From the NCBI RefSeq assembly GCF_011405515.1, contig NZ_AP022671.1, forward strand, positions 2,046,001 to 2,110,000: DNA of 64,000 bases. Reading direction: 5' to 3'. How positions within the stretch are numbered: the stretch's first letter is position 1; the number at the start of each line of letters is the position of its first letter. A program made the position numbers and the translations under genes. This document shows, piece by piece, positions 7,842 to 17,095 of the stretch. Source of the DNA: Nitrospira sp. KM1. Lineage in GTDB: Bacteria; Nitrospirota; Nitrospiria; Nitrospirales; Nitrospiraceae. The notes under the pieces are model-generated. The model was not told where the DNA came from and did not search any database. It was given only the letters and a program-made list of their open reading frames with translations.

Positions 7842-9197
7842 CTACACCGACATCTTCACAGGCTCGAACCCGATGCTCTCGCTGACGATCCTCATGATGC
7901 GATCCGGCGCCATGCCTTCCTCGCGAAGAGTTCCATCGAGCAACAGATCGGCCAAACGGGATCCAGAGGCCACTTCCAGATCGTACGGAACGCGCGGGCC
8001 CGTCCCAAAATACGAAAAGGGGATCCCGGTCCGCTGATGAACGGTCAGAAGACTGCCCACTCCCGACGCTTCATCCAGCTTGGTGAACAGCAGACGCCGG
8101 ACCGGACACTCTCCGCATCGGCGTACCGTGGCGAGCAGATCCTCCTCCCGCGTCGTGGCCGACAGGACCAGATGGGTCTCCACGACATAATCGAGCGTCG
8201 TGAGCCACCGGATTTCATTCAGGAGATCCGGGTCCACGGCGTTTCGTCCACCTGTGTCGATCAAAATGACGTCTGCACCGGACAGTCGGTTGATGCTCTG
8301 CACGGCATCCTGTTTGGTCAGCGCGGTTTCCATTTGGATCTCGAGCGTGTTCGCATAGCCCCGCAGCTGCTCGACCGCCGCATGGCGGTAGGTATCCAGC
8401 GTCATCAGCGCCACAGTGCGCCGCCCTTCCGATCGGTAGCGCGTGGCCAACTTCGCGATCGTGGTCGTCTTGCCGACACCCGCGGGTCCGAAAAACACCA
8501 CGATGGTTCTCTCGCCGTCGGCGGTCTGCAATGGAGTGCCGTCCTTCATCTCCTGTCTTGTCAGCTCTCGCATCACCGGTCGGATCCGATGCACGTCCTG
8601 TCGTTGATCGTCGGGCAGCCGGTCGTACACCCGTTGCACAAACAAGGCCGCCGTCTGAGGCGCAAGGCTTCTGCCGATGAGATCCCGGTATAAGGTCGTC
8701 ATCGGGACGGGAATATGCCCGGGCGTTTCGATCGCATCTTCCTGATAGGCGGCGAGAAGATGTTGATGCAGCCCCCGCAGTTCGGCCCTGACGCGACTCA
8801 TCTGCAGAGACCCTCCCACATGAGGACGGGGAGACTTGGCGCCCGGCGGCGGAGGGGCCGCTGGTCGTGACGGCGTCAATTTTGGCGCCGGGTCGTCAGG
8901 AACCAGACCACGCAAGGTTTGTTCGAAGCGCGACTGAGGAACCACGGAAGGATCCGCGACGACATCCCGCTGGATCGATCCGCTCAGAGCGGGCGGTACC
9001 CGAGCGGCTTCGGATCGAGGCGAGGGACGGTCCACTGCTGCGGTGACCTCGATCAACTGTCGGCCGAACCATTTGGTGATCACGCCGCGTTGCCGCACGT
9101 CCTTTGTCGAAAGAATGACCGCATCGGGACCGAGTTCGGCCTTGATGGCATGAATGGCTTCCTGCATTGTGTATGCGTGAAACACCTTGACGTGCAT
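7842..9197 (-). CDS. flhF: FlhF, SRP-type GTPase for flagellar placement
   Basis: FlhF is a signal-recognition-particle GTPase that marks the pole where a flagellum is built. The 451-residue product begins with the B-domain MHVKVFHAYTMQEAIHAIK, then a variable Pro-rich linker (about 90-130) and the NG domain. The G1 loop is FFGPAGVGKTTTIAKLATRY, with DTYRHAAVEQLRGYA, IDTGGRN (G3) and TKLDEA (G4). All GTPase motifs appear intact. It sits between flhA and flhG. Confidence 0.95.
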   Translation of the reverse strand: MHVKVFHAYTMQEAIHAIKAELGPDAVILSTKDVRQRGVITKWFGRQLIEVTAAVDRPSPRSEAARVPPALSGSIQRDVVADPSVVPQSRFEQTLRGLVPDDPAPKLTPSRPAAPPPPGAKSPRPHVGGSLQMSRVRAELRGLHQHLLAAYQEDAIETPGHIPVPMTTLYRDLIGRSLAPQTAALFVQRVYDRLPDDQRQDVHRIRPVMRELTRQEMKDGTPLQTADGERTIVVFFGPAGVGKTTTIAKLATRYRSEGRRTVALMTLDTYRHAAVEQLRGYANTLEIQMETALTKQDAVQSINRLSGADVILIDTGGRNAVDPDLLNEIRWLTTLDYVVETHLVLSATTREEDLLATVRRCGECPVRRLLFTKLDEASGVGSLLTVHQRTGIPFSYFGTGPRVPYDLEVASGSRLADLLLDGTLREEGMAPDRIMRIVSESIGFEPVKMSV

Positions 9198-9211
9198 GGG
9201 TGCCCTTTCCG

Positions 9212-11308
9212 TTACGCGCCGCCGGGTTCAAGACGGACGGTTTCAATCGCTTGTAACTTCACGGTGCTGTCCACTTCGTTCAATCCGAGCACGGGCACGG
9301 AATGCAGCACCCGGTCGGTCAACCGGCGCAAATACCGCCTGGTGCCCGGCGAGCACAGCACGACCGGCTGATGGCCCTTCGTCGCAACTCGTTCCGCGGC
9401 CTGTTTCAATGCGACGAGCACCTGCTGGGGCAGCGTCGGATCGATCGGAACCGTCGTCCCATTTTGTCCAGGAACGGCCTGATCGGCCAACGTGCGATCC
9501 AAGCGCGGATCCAAGCTGATGATCGACAAGGTTCCGTCGGGTCCGAGATACTGCCGGGTAATCGTCCTCGACAGGGCCTGTCTCGCGGCTTCGGTCAACA
9601 TGTCCGTGTCCTTCGTGGTCTGTGCTTGGTCGGCTACGGCCTCCAGGATGGTTCGAAGGTCGCGGATCGGAACGCCTTCGCGCAGGAGATTGGCCAGTAT
9701 CCGCACGACGCTGCCGAGCGACAAAACGGTGGGGATCAGCTCCTCCACGAGCTTGGGATGGACTTTCGCCATTTCATCAAGCAGGCCCTGCACTTCCTGG
9801 CGACCGACCAGCTCGTAGGCGTGGCGTTTGATGACCTCGGACAGATGCGTGGCAATGGCCGAACTGGAGTCCACCACCGTGTACCCGGACATCTGAGCCT
9901 GTTCACGTGTGGTTTCAGGAACCCACAGGGCCGGCAGTCCAAACGCCGGTTCTTTGGTGGGAATGCCCTGGAGCGTGCCGCGCTGCGCGGTTCCGGGATC
10001 GATGGCCAGCATGTGTCCCGGAAGAATCTCCGATTTCGTCAACTCGACCCCTTTCAACATGATCGCGTATTCGTTGGGTCGCAGTTGGAGATTGTCCCGA
10101 ATATGGATGGGTGGAATCACAAATCCCATGCTCTCCGCGAATTGCCTGCGAAGCCCTTTGATGCGATCGAGCAGTGATCCACCATGCTGCCCCTCGACCA
10201 GCGAGATCAGTCCGTATCCCACCTGGACTTCCATCAAATCCAGCGGCGTCACGGACGTCACCGCATCCTCCGATTTCGCCTTGGCAGCCGGAGATTCGAC
10301 CGGCGAAGCCATCGCGGCCTGCTGCTCGCGGCGGTAAAGATCGTAGGCCATCCAACCGACCGCTCCTCCGAATGTCAGGAAGGCCAGATGCGGGAGCCCG
10401 GGGATCAATCCCAATCCCAGCAAGATTCCGGCTGCCGTTCCCAGCGACTTCGACGACGTGAGGACTTGCCTGGTGATTTCAGATCCGAGATCGGCCTCGG
10501 AAGCGGCGCGCGTCACCACAATACCGGCCGCCGTCGAGATGATCAGCGCCGGGATCTGTGCGACCAGGCCTTCACCGACCGTCAGCAGCGTATAGGTCTG
10601 GGCCGCGGCGGACAGGGTCATCCCCTGCTGCAGCACACCGATCGTCAATCCGCCGACAATGTTCACCAGAACGATGACGACCGCGGCGATCGCATCTCCT
10701 CGGACGAATTTGCTGGCGCCGTCCATGGACCCGTAAAAATCCGCCTCATCCGCGATCAGTTTGCGCCGGCGGCGCGCTTCGGCCTCGTTGATCATGCCCG
10801 CATTCAGATCGGCATCGATGCTCATCTGTTTGCCGGGCATGGCATCCAACGTGAAGCGCGCGGCGACTTCCGCGACACGCCCCGCGCCCTTGGTCACCAC
10901 CACGAAATTGATGATGACCAAGATCGTGAAGACGACGAGGCCGACCGTATAGTTGCCCCCGACCACAAAATTTCCGAATGCTCGAATGACTTCTCCCGCC
11001 GCCGTGACGCCTTCATTGCCATGCAGAAGGATCAGCCGCGTCGAGGCGATGTTGAGCGACAGCCGTAGCAGGGTCACCATGAGAAGGACGGAGGGGAACG
11101 CCGAAAAATCCAGCGGCCGTCTAATCTGGAGACCCACCAGCAGAATGATGATCGACAGCGTGATGTTGAAGCTCAGCAGGAGGTCCAGTAAAAACCGGGG
11201 AAGCGGCAGCAGCATGACCATCAGCACGGCCACGACGCCCGCCGACATGAGCACGTCGGAATGCTTGATGGTCATGGCCGTCGGAGCGGCCGCTTCCGGC
11301 ATCTTCAT
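9212..11308 (-). CDS. flhA: FlhA flagellar export gate protein
   Basis: FlhA is the large inner-membrane subunit of the flagellar type III export gate. The 698-residue product has about eight hydrophobic segments in the first 340 residues, the FHIPEP-family signature region (FVRGDAIAAVVIVLVNIVGG and nearby GASKF), and a long cytoplasmic domain that docks chaperone-substrate complexes. Full length. It follows flhB by 15 bases. Confidence 0.97.
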   Translation of the reverse strand: MKMPEAAAPTAMTIKHSDVLMSAGVVAVLMVMLLPLPRFLLDLLLSFNITLSIIILLVGLQIRRPLDFSAFPSVLLMVTLLRLSLNIASTRLILLHGNEGVTAAGEVIRAFGNFVVGGNYTVGLVVFTILVIINFVVVTKGAGRVAEVAARFTLDAMPGKQMSIDADLNAGMINEAEARRRRKLIADEADFYGSMDGASKFVRGDAIAAVVIVLVNIVGGLTIGVLQQGMTLSAAAQTYTLLTVGEGLVAQIPALIISTAAGIVVTRAASEADLGSEITRQVLTSSKSLGTAAGILLGLGLIPGLPHLAFLTFGGAVGWMAYDLYRREQQAAMASPVESPAAKAKSEDAVTSVTPLDLMEVQVGYGLISLVEGQHGGSLLDRIKGLRRQFAESMGFVIPPIHIRDNLQLRPNEYAIMLKGVELTKSEILPGHMLAIDPGTAQRGTLQGIPTKEPAFGLPALWVPETTREQAQMSGYTVVDSSSAIATHLSEVIKRHAYELVGRQEVQGLLDEMAKVHPKLVEELIPTVLSLGSVVRILANLLREGVPIRDLRTILEAVADQAQTTKDTDMLTEAARQALSRTITRQYLGPDGTLSIISLDPRLDRTLADQAVPGQNGTTVPIDPTLPQQVLVALKQAAERVATKGHQPVVLCSPGTRRYLRRLTDRVLHSVPVLGLNEVDSTVKLQAIETVRLEPGGA

Positions 11309-11323
11309 GAACGAAGCTCCCCG

Positions 11324-12409
11324 TTACGGATGGCGGCCCGGCACCATGCCGCGGACGCGATAGACGAACGCCAGAATCTCGGCAACGGCGCGGTAGAGGT
11401 CCGACGGAATTTCCCGCCCGATGTCCACCAACTTGTACAGCGTCCGCGCCACGAACTTGTTTTCGATGACCACCACGCCGTTTGCTCTGCCAATCTCCTT
11501 GATCTTTTGCGCCAGATACCCGGCTCCTTTTGCGACCACGATCGGCGCAGCCATCTTGTGCTGGTCGTACCGAATGGCCACGGCCAGGTGATCGGGGTTC
11601 GTCACGATCACGTCGGCGGTTTTCACATCGGCCAGCATCCTCTTCCGCGCGAGATCGCGCTGGACGGTCCGGATTCTCGACCGGATTTGTGGATCGCCCT
11701 CGGCATCACGTTGTTCCTCCTTCACTTCCTCCTTCGTCATCCGGAGCTTTCGCTCGAACTCGAATCGCTGATAGCCGTAGTCCATCGCTGCGACGACGGC
11801 GACCGCGAGCGAAATCGAAAGAGCGGCCTTGAACATCATCCACCCGATGACCGCCAGCATTCCGTCGAGGGAATATTGTACGAGCTCGGGGAGCAGAGGG
11901 AGGTCGGCTCGGACGGCATAAAACCCCGCTCCGCCCACGCAGACCACTTTGAGGCAGCTCTTCACGAGTTCGGCCAGTGACCGCGTCGAGCAGATGCGCC
12001 CGAGGCCGGTAAGGGGATTGAGCCCCGCGAGGTTGAATCCAAGCCCTTCGGTCTTCCACAAGAACCCCGTCTGGGCCAGCGAAGCCGCGACACCGCACAG
12101 CGCGACTCCCACGATAAACGGCATGATCAACATGAGCAGATCAGATTCCGTCTTGAGCGCCATCTGCTGGACGGCATCGACCGTGAGGGTGCGGTGACCC
12201 GCGGCATCGGCGGCTGATGTCAGCCAGTCACGGAGAATGACGTTCAGTTTGGTCATGCCCGGACGGGCAAAGACGTAGAAGAGGCCGAGCGCCCCCAGCA
12301 GTGCCGCAGCAGACGAGACGTCACGGCTCACCGCCACTTCGCCGCGGGCTCGTGCCTGCGCCCGGCGTTTGGGGGTGGCCTGCTCCGTGCGTCCTTCGAG
12401 ATCAGCCAT
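11324..12409 (-). CDS. flhB: FlhB flagellar export switch protein
   Basis: FlhB is the export-gate protein whose autocleavage switches substrate specificity from rod/hook to filament. From ATG 12409 (361 residues) it starts MADLEGRTEQATPKRRAQAR, the family's start, followed by four membrane helices and a cytoplasmic tail. The cleavage motif reads NPDH (residues 271-274) where enterobacteria have NPTH; Asn and Pro, which carry out cleavage, are kept. The start overlaps fliR by eight bases. Confidence 0.96.
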   Translation of the reverse strand: MADLEGRTEQATPKRRAQARARGEVAVSRDVSSAAALLGALGLFYVFARPGMTKLNVILRDWLTSAADAAGHRTLTVDAVQQMALKTESDLLMLIMPFIVGVALCGVAASLAQTGFLWKTEGLGFNLAGLNPLTGLGRICSTRSLAELVKSCLKVVCVGGAGFYAVRADLPLLPELVQYSLDGMLAVIGWMMFKAALSISLAVAVVAAMDYGYQRFEFERKLRMTKEEVKEEQRDAEGDPQIRSRIRTVQRDLARKRMLADVKTADVIVTNPDHLAVAIRYDQHKMAAPIVVAKGAGYLAQKIKEIGRANGVVVIENKFVARTLYKLVDIGREIPSDLYRAVAEILAFVYRVRGMVPGRHP

Positions 12410-13184
12410 GGCCCAGCACCCGCAAGAGCCCGTGGACCGTCTCATCAAGTCGGATAAATTCCGACTCGAAGAGCGAGATCGTATAGGGCAACGCCAATGC
12501 CATCACACCCAATCCGCAGGCGATCGTCAGAGGGAAACTCATGACGAACACATTCAGCTGCGGCACCGTACGGCCCAACACCCCCATCATGACGTTGAGG
12601 ACGAGCACGGTGGCGAGGACCGGAGCGGATAACTTCATCGCCAGGACGAAGACCTCTTGCAGGAGCTGCAGCATATCTTCCGCCAGACCTTCGGATATAT
12701 GGCCTGTAAAGGGTGCAATGGTGGCAAAGCTCCCGGCGACAGACTGCACGATGAGATAGTGCGCGTTAAGCGACAGAAACGTGAGAGACGCCAGGACGGT
12801 CTGGAAGCTCGCCACGAGCGGTGTCTGGTGCGCCGTCATCGGATCGATCAGATGGGCCACACTGAATCCCATCTGCGTTCCCATCACTTCGCCCGCCACC
12901 TCCAGCGCGGCGAACACCAGCCTCACCGCCAGGCCGATGACCAGGCCCAGCAGCACTTCGTTGACCATTCCCGCCCCGAGGACGAGCATGTCCGCCGGAA
13001 GCGACATCGGCGGCAAGAGCGGGGCCAGCATCAGGCCCAGCAGCACCACCAGTCCGACTTTGAGTTGCATGGGGATCGTGCGGCTGCCCAGCACCGGCAG
13101 CGCCGCCAGCATTCCCGCTGTCCTGAACATGACAATGAGTGCGGATTGGAATTGCGGGATGGCCATATGAATGACGTGATCCAT
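12402..13184 (-). CDS. fliR: FliR flagellar export gate protein
   Basis: FliR is part of the FliP5-FliQ4-FliR1 export channel in the inner membrane. The 260-residue product is very hydrophobic, with about six membrane segments and the family block AALEVAGEVMGTQMGFS. It lies between fliQ and flhB, with an eight-base overlap into flhB, which is typical coupling for these stoichiometric membrane partners. Confidence 0.95.
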   Translation of the reverse strand: MDHVIHMAIPQFQSALIVMFRTAGMLAALPVLGSRTIPMQLKVGLVVLLGLMLAPLLPPMSLPADMLVLGAGMVNEVLLGLVIGLAVRLVFAALEVAGEVMGTQMGFSVAHLIDPMTAHQTPLVASFQTVLASLTFLSLNAHYLIVQSVAGSFATIAPFTGHISEGLAEDMLQLLQEVFVLAMKLSAPVLATVLVLNVMMGVLGRTVPQLNVFVMSFPLTIACGLGVMALALPYTISLFESEFIRLDETVHGLLRVLGHG

Positions 13185-13192
13185 CGGCAGGC

Positions 13193-13468
13193 TCAGGAGG
13201 CGCGCACATACTGAGGAATATTCGTCAGCATGCCGGTCATGAACCCGACGAGCACATCCAGCATCCAGGGAAAAAACAGCAGGGTCGCCAGAAACAGCGC
13301 CAACATCTTCGGGACGAACGTCAACGTCGCTTCGTTGATCTGCGTCATGGCTTGGAACAGGCTGACCATGAGGCCGACCAACAGGCTCAATCCCAGCATG
13401 GGCGCCGACACCCAGAATGTCGTCTCGAGTGCCTGGCGTCCGATTTGCGCCACCATATCAGGCGTCAT
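13193..13468 (-). CDS. fliQ: FliQ flagellar export gate protein
   Basis: FliQ is a small two-helix subunit of the export channel. From ATG 13468 the product has 91 residues, with two hydrophobic segments (about 17-40 and 53-75) and the family motif TQINEATLTFVPKMLA between them. The chosen start has GGAGGTCAAGG directly upstream; the in-frame ATG at 13498 would add ten residues without a ribosome binding site. It is eight bases upstream of fliR. Confidence 0.95.
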   Translation of the reverse strand: MTPDMVAQIGRQALETTFWVSAPMLGLSLLVGLMVSLFQAMTQINEATLTFVPKMLALFLATLLFFPWMLDVLVGFMTGMLTNIPQYVRAS

Positions 13469-13519
13469 CCTTGACCTCCTCTCATGCGCAGGCTGCAACG
13501 TCTGCCGCGAATCCCGTGG

Positions 13520-14326
13520 CTATGACTGAAAGCTTTTCACCATCGATCCCACGATCAGATACCAGCCGTCGGCAAGCACGAACAAAATGAGTTTGAACGG
13601 GAGCGAGATCATGACGGGCGGCAACAGCATCATGCCCATGGACATCAGCACGCTCGCCACGACCATATCGACGATGAGAAACGGTATGTAGACCAAAAAC
13701 CCGATCTGGAATGCGACTCGGAGTTCGCTGAGAATGAATGCGGGAATGACGACGTGCGTCGGCACCTGTTCGGCCGAGGTTGGCTTCTCCGGCAACTTGG
13801 CCAGGTCGATGAACAGTTCGAGATCCTTATCCCGCACTTGCTTGAGCATAAAGGTGCGCAACGGCTGAATGCCTCGCTTCCATGCATCCTCATGCGTGAT
13901 CCGTTCGGCAAAGAGCGGCTGGAGGGCGTCGGCATAGACCGCCTGTCCGACCGGGGCCATCACGAAAACGGTCAGGAACAAGGCCAGGCTGATCAGAACT
14001 TGATTCGGCGGCACCTGTTGCGTACCCATGGCCTGACGCAGAAACGACAGCACGATGACGATGCGCGTGAACGAGGTCATCATGATGCAGAATGCCGGAG
14101 CGAGTGAGAGAACCGTCAACAGCGCGAGGATCTGGAAGACCACCGCCGTCTGCCCCCCTCCGCTGCTCTTGCCCAGATCGATCGTGATCGAGGGACCGTC
14201 GGCAGAGAGTGCGTCTGATGTCCCACAGAGCAGCCCACCGCAGACCATCGCGGCGACCGCCGTCGCGACGAAGGTCGGATGCCGGAGAAAGCCGGCGGCC
14301 GAGGAAGATTCGTTAGAACGCCGCAT
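13520..14326 (-). CDS. fliP: FliP flagellar export gate protein
   Basis: FliP forms the main ring of the export channel. The product (268 residues from ATG 14326) has a cleavable signal peptide, as known for FliP, followed by SLAPAFCIMMTSFTRIVIVL, LRQAMGTQQVPPNQVLISLA and the C-terminal helices with SMGMMLLPPVMISLPFKLIL. All are strongly conserved in the family. Its start lies inside the end of fliO by 14 bases. Confidence 0.96.
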   Translation of the reverse strand: MRRSNESSSAAGFLRHPTFVATAVAAMVCGGLLCGTSDALSADGPSITIDLGKSSGGGQTAVVFQILALLTVLSLAPAFCIMMTSFTRIVIVLSFLRQAMGTQQVPPNQVLISLALFLTVFVMAPVGQAVYADALQPLFAERITHEDAWKRGIQPLRTFMLKQVRDKDLELFIDLAKLPEKPTSAEQVPTHVVIPAFILSELRVAFQIGFLVYIPFLIVDMVVASVLMSMGMMLLPPVMISLPFKLILFVLADGWYLIVGSMVKSFQS

Positions 14327-14750
14327 GCTCACCTGTCTGTGGCGTCGCTCGATCATCGGCATGGGGGAAAGATGGTCTGGGCGCCGTGATGGCCGTTCGT
14401 GCCCAGCCCTGCCACAATCGGGTCCAAAGCGTCCCGTCGGTCAACTGGGAATGAGGCGGAGCCTGAGCAAGTGCATGTTGAATCTGTTCCGGATCGGATA
14501 GTCGCCCCAGGGGGACGATATCGTGCTGCGTGGTTCCCACGACGAGGATTTCTCCAGCCACCGAGACGAGCGACACGGTCTTTCGCGGCCCCAGGTACCC
14601 GCTTCCGATTACTCGGACCAGCGGAACCGCGGTCTGCACGGGCAAACGAGTACCCAGCAGTCGCCTGGCCACTGCGGCCAGGATCAACATCAGTGCAATG
14701 ACGAGGGCCAGCGACGACAGCATTCGCGTGGCCATGTCCCACAGTTCCAT
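14313..14750 (-). CDS. fliO: FliO export-gate assembly protein
   Basis: FliO helps FliP oligomerise during export-gate assembly. The 145-residue product has one N-terminal membrane helix (about 10-30, SSLALVIALMLILAAVARRL) and a cytoplasmic domain with YLGPRKTVSLVSVAGEILVV, matching the FliO pattern. The C-terminal third is polar and poorly conserved. It overlaps fliP by 14 bases and follows fliN by 12 bases. Confidence 0.88.
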   Translation of the reverse strand: MELWDMATRMLSSLALVIALMLILAAVARRLLGTRLPVQTAVPLVRVIGSGYLGPRKTVSLVSVAGEILVVGTTQHDIVPLGRLSDPEQIQHALAQAPPHSQLTDGTLWTRLWQGWARTAITAPRPSFPHADDRATPQTGEHAAF

Positions 14751-14762
14751 CCGTTCTCCCGC

Positions 14763-15131
14763 CTATCCCAGTTGTTGTACGCGCTGCGCGGCACTGATGA
14801 CGTCAGTGAGACGAATGCCAAATTTGTCGTTGACGACCACGACCTCGCCTTTGGCGACCAGCTTGTTGTTGACCAGGACTTCCATCGGTTCCCCTGCCAG
14901 TTTTTCGAGCTCGATCACCGACCCCTGGCCGAGTTGGAGAATTTCCCGGATGAGCATCCGCGCCGAACCAACCTGTACGGTCACCTGCATGGGAATATCG
15001 AGGATGAATTCGAGATTATTGGGCGCTCCGGCCTGCCCTCCCTTTTCGACCGGCGGAAACGAGGCAGGCTGGGCCGACTGCGGGGCAGCGCCTGCGGGCG
15101 CTCCTTGCTGGCTCACATCAACATTCGCCAT
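14763..15131 (-). CDS. fliN: FliN flagellar switch (C-ring) protein
   Basis: FliN forms the lower part of the rotor switch complex with FliM and FliG. The 122-residue product has a Gln/Ala/Pro-rich N-terminal extension (about 1-35) and a SpoA domain with ILDIPMQVTVQVGSARMLIR, GQGSVIELEKLAGEPMEVLV and a final VVVVNDKFGIRLTDVIS. Full length for a short FliN. It is separated from fliM by a 148-base gap in which I see no further gene. Confidence 0.95.
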   Translation of the reverse strand: MANVDVSQQGAPAGAAPQSAQPASFPPVEKGGQAGAPNNLEFILDIPMQVTVQVGSARMLIREILQLGQGSVIELEKLAGEPMEVLVNNKLVAKGEVVVVNDKFGIRLTDVISAAQRVQQLG

Positions 15132-15279
15132 ACAGATCTCTCCTTGATGCCGCGTTCATCGATCCACTCCGCTCCCCGCCCGTCTGCAAACCGACCGATT
15201 GAGAAGACCGCGGTCGTCGACGGTCGCGGGACTGGCCTGACGTCCGCGCCATTCGAACGCGGACGGCGTTCCCTCCGCG

Positions 15280-16245
15280 CTACGGAAGCACTTTCGTGAT
15301 CCGGCAGGCATGATTGCCTTTGAACACGCCGGGACTTCCCAGGAATTTCCTGCGCCCCTCAATTGAGCATTCCATCGGATCGTCCGGACGCTGATCGAGG
15401 ACCACGACATCGCCGGGAGAAAAATTCAGCACGTCGCGCACCTTCACCGTCGCCGTGCCGAGCCGCACGGTCACGTTCAGGCAGCAATCCTGGAGGTTGT
15501 CGCGAAACCGGATTCCCCAACTCCCGTCATGCTCCACCTGGTCAGACACCAGGCCCGAATACAGTTTCTCTTTGATGGGCTCGAGCATCGAATACGGGTA
15601 CACGACGAACAAATCGCGCGTGGTTTCCCCGAGGATGACCTGCAACGTGACGACGACTACGAGTTCGGAGGCCGTCACGACCATGGCAAACTGCGGATTG
15701 CTCTCTGAACGGACGAGATTGATCTTGACCCCCATCAACGCCTGCCAGGCGACTTCCAGGTCGGAAAACACCTGCGTGACCAATTTCTTGATCATTTGCG
15801 TCTGGATGGGCGTGAAGTCGCGGCCTTCGGGTTTGACGTGTGTCTGCCCCTTTCCACCAAAGTAATAGTCCACGATCAAGTAGACGAGGAAGGCATCCAT
15901 GACGAGGAGGCCGTTGCCGCGCAGCGGATCCATATGAAACACGCTGAGCGACGATGGCAGCGGTACCTTTTTCAGGAATTCCCCGAACTTGACGATCTGA
16001 GTGCCGACGATGAGAAAGTCCACTTGATCGCGCAATGCGGAAGTCCACGACACCGATTGCCGGCGGATAAACCGGTCGTTGATCAGTTCCAGAGTCGGCA
16101 TGCGCCCCCGGATGATCCGTTCCTGGTTGAAGAGATCGAACTTCTTGGTTCCGCCCGGCTCCTCCTTCGGAGCCGTGTCGACGTCGCCTGAGACCACACC
16201 CTTCAGGAGGGCATCGACCTCTTCCTGTGACAGAATTTTTTCCAT
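15280..16245 (-). CDS. fliM: FliM flagellar switch protein
   Basis: FliM is the C-ring protein that binds phosphorylated CheY and controls rotation direction. The 321-residue product begins MEKILSQEEVDALLKGV; the LSQxEVDALL segment is the CheY-binding motif. The middle domain (about 45-230) and C-terminal SpoA domain (VKVRDVLNFSPGDVVVLDQR) are complete. It lies 15 bases after fliL. Confidence 0.96.
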   Translation of the reverse strand: MEKILSQEEVDALLKGVVSGDVDTAPKEEPGGTKKFDLFNQERIIRGRMPTLELINDRFIRRQSVSWTSALRDQVDFLIVGTQIVKFGEFLKKVPLPSSLSVFHMDPLRGNGLLVMDAFLVYLIVDYYFGGKGQTHVKPEGRDFTPIQTQMIKKLVTQVFSDLEVAWQALMGVKINLVRSESNPQFAMVVTASELVVVVTLQVILGETTRDLFVVYPYSMLEPIKEKLYSGLVSDQVEHDGSWGIRFRDNLQDCCLNVTVRLGTATVKVRDVLNFSPGDVVVLDQRPDDPMECSIEGRRKFLGSPGVFKGNHACRITKVLP

Positions 16246-16260
16246 CGGGTGGTTGGCGTG

Positions 16261-16809
16261 CTACTGAACGACGAATTCCGTGAAATAGGCGGTGCGGACC
16301 GCAGCCTTGGGAAGGAGATCGTTGACGCGTTTGGTAATCTCGTCACGCAATTGGAACTTCCCCTGCGGGGTCTTGATGCCCGCGGCATCCTTGCTGCTCA
16401 GCAGGACCAAGATGGAATCGCGAATCTGCGGAACGCGCGGACTCAGCTCGGCTCCGGGATCGGCTCCATCGACTTCAAGCTTCACGGTGAGTTTCAGATA
16501 GCGGATCTCCGGAGCATCCGCGAGGTTCACGATAAACGGCTCGAGATCGAAGATGGCTCCGGGGGCCGAGCCATGTGCTCCGGACGTCTTCACGGATGCC
16601 TCCTCATGACCGCCGGCTTTCTTTTCGGAGACGGAGTCGGTCTTTGCCTCGTCGTTCGCATGATTGCCGCCTGCGAGTTTTACTACGGCGAATGCCCCGC
16701 CCAATCCCATCACGAGCGCCACGACTGCCACGATGATCACCAATTTCATGGGAATGCCCGCTGAGGCCGGGGCTGTCGCCGGAACTTTCTCTTCTGCCGC
16801 GTCCGCCAT
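16261..16809 (-). CDS. fliL: FliL flagellar basal-body-associated protein
   Basis: FliL is a single-pass membrane protein that surrounds and supports the stators. From ATG 16809 (182 residues), with AGAGGAGGATGG upstream, it has a cytoplasmic start, one membrane helix (about 22-45, KLVIIVAVVALVMGLGGAFA), a charged linker and the periplasmic FliL domain ending VNDLLPKAAVRTAYFTEFVV. The longer ORF upstream is not likely coding because the sigma-54 promoter at 16853-16868 lies within it. It begins a transcription unit. Confidence 0.92.
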   Translation of the reverse strand: MADAAEEKVPATAPASAGIPMKLVIIVAVVALVMGLGGAFAVVKLAGGNHANDEAKTDSVSEKKAGGHEEASVKTSGAHGSAPGAIFDLEPFIVNLADAPEIRYLKLTVKLEVDGADPGAELSPRVPQIRDSILVLLSSKDAAGIKTPQGKFQLRDEITKRVNDLLPKAAVRTAYFTEFVVQ

Positions 16810-16852
16810 GCCATCCTCCTCTGAGTAGACGATTGTCGCGAATTTGACTTTG

Positions 16853-16868
16853 TGCAATGCATGTGCCA
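16853..16868 (-). promoter_or_regulatory. Sigma-54 promoter of the fliL operon
   Basis: On the minus strand the bases read TGGCAC-ATGCA-TTGCA, which matches the sigma-54 consensus -24 (TGGCAC) and -12 (TTGC) elements with the exact five-base spacer. Transcription would start near 16842, giving a leader of about 33 bases to the fliL ATG. The site lies in the gap between flgE and fliL, and two sigma-54 activator proteins are encoded at 28751-30181 and 33851-35269. Confidence 0.85.
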
Positions 16869-17052
16869 TCGGAATGTTGACGAATGCCGCGGGCAGACCT
16901 TCCAATGTCCCGCATTTGCGCGCGATTCCACGTGTGGGCACCGGGCGGACGATGGGAAGAGCGTCAGATGTTTGACGACGTCAGAAGACTGACGTGACGA
17001 ACAGCGGATAGAGAGCGAATCTGAGGGAATGCGTTGCGGAGAGGAGTCCGGT

Positions 17053-17075
17053 GGCCCCGCCTCAAGAGCGGGGCC
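17053..17075 (-). terminator. GC-rich hairpin after flgE
   Basis: GGCCCCGC (17053-17060) and GCGGGGCC (17068-17075) form a perfect eight-base stem around a seven-base loop, about 20 bases after the flgE stop on the minus strand. No clear T run follows, so it may act with Rho or as a stabilising 3' end. It separates the flgB-flgE unit from the sigma-54-driven fliL unit. Confidence 0.5.
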
Positions 17076-17095
17076 CGGTCTGACGAAATCCCATC

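Noticed and set aside
15132-15279. The 148-base gap between fliM and fliN, searched for a small gene
   Set aside because: ORFs here run into fliM in the wrong frame and lack ribosome binding sites; nothing is supported.
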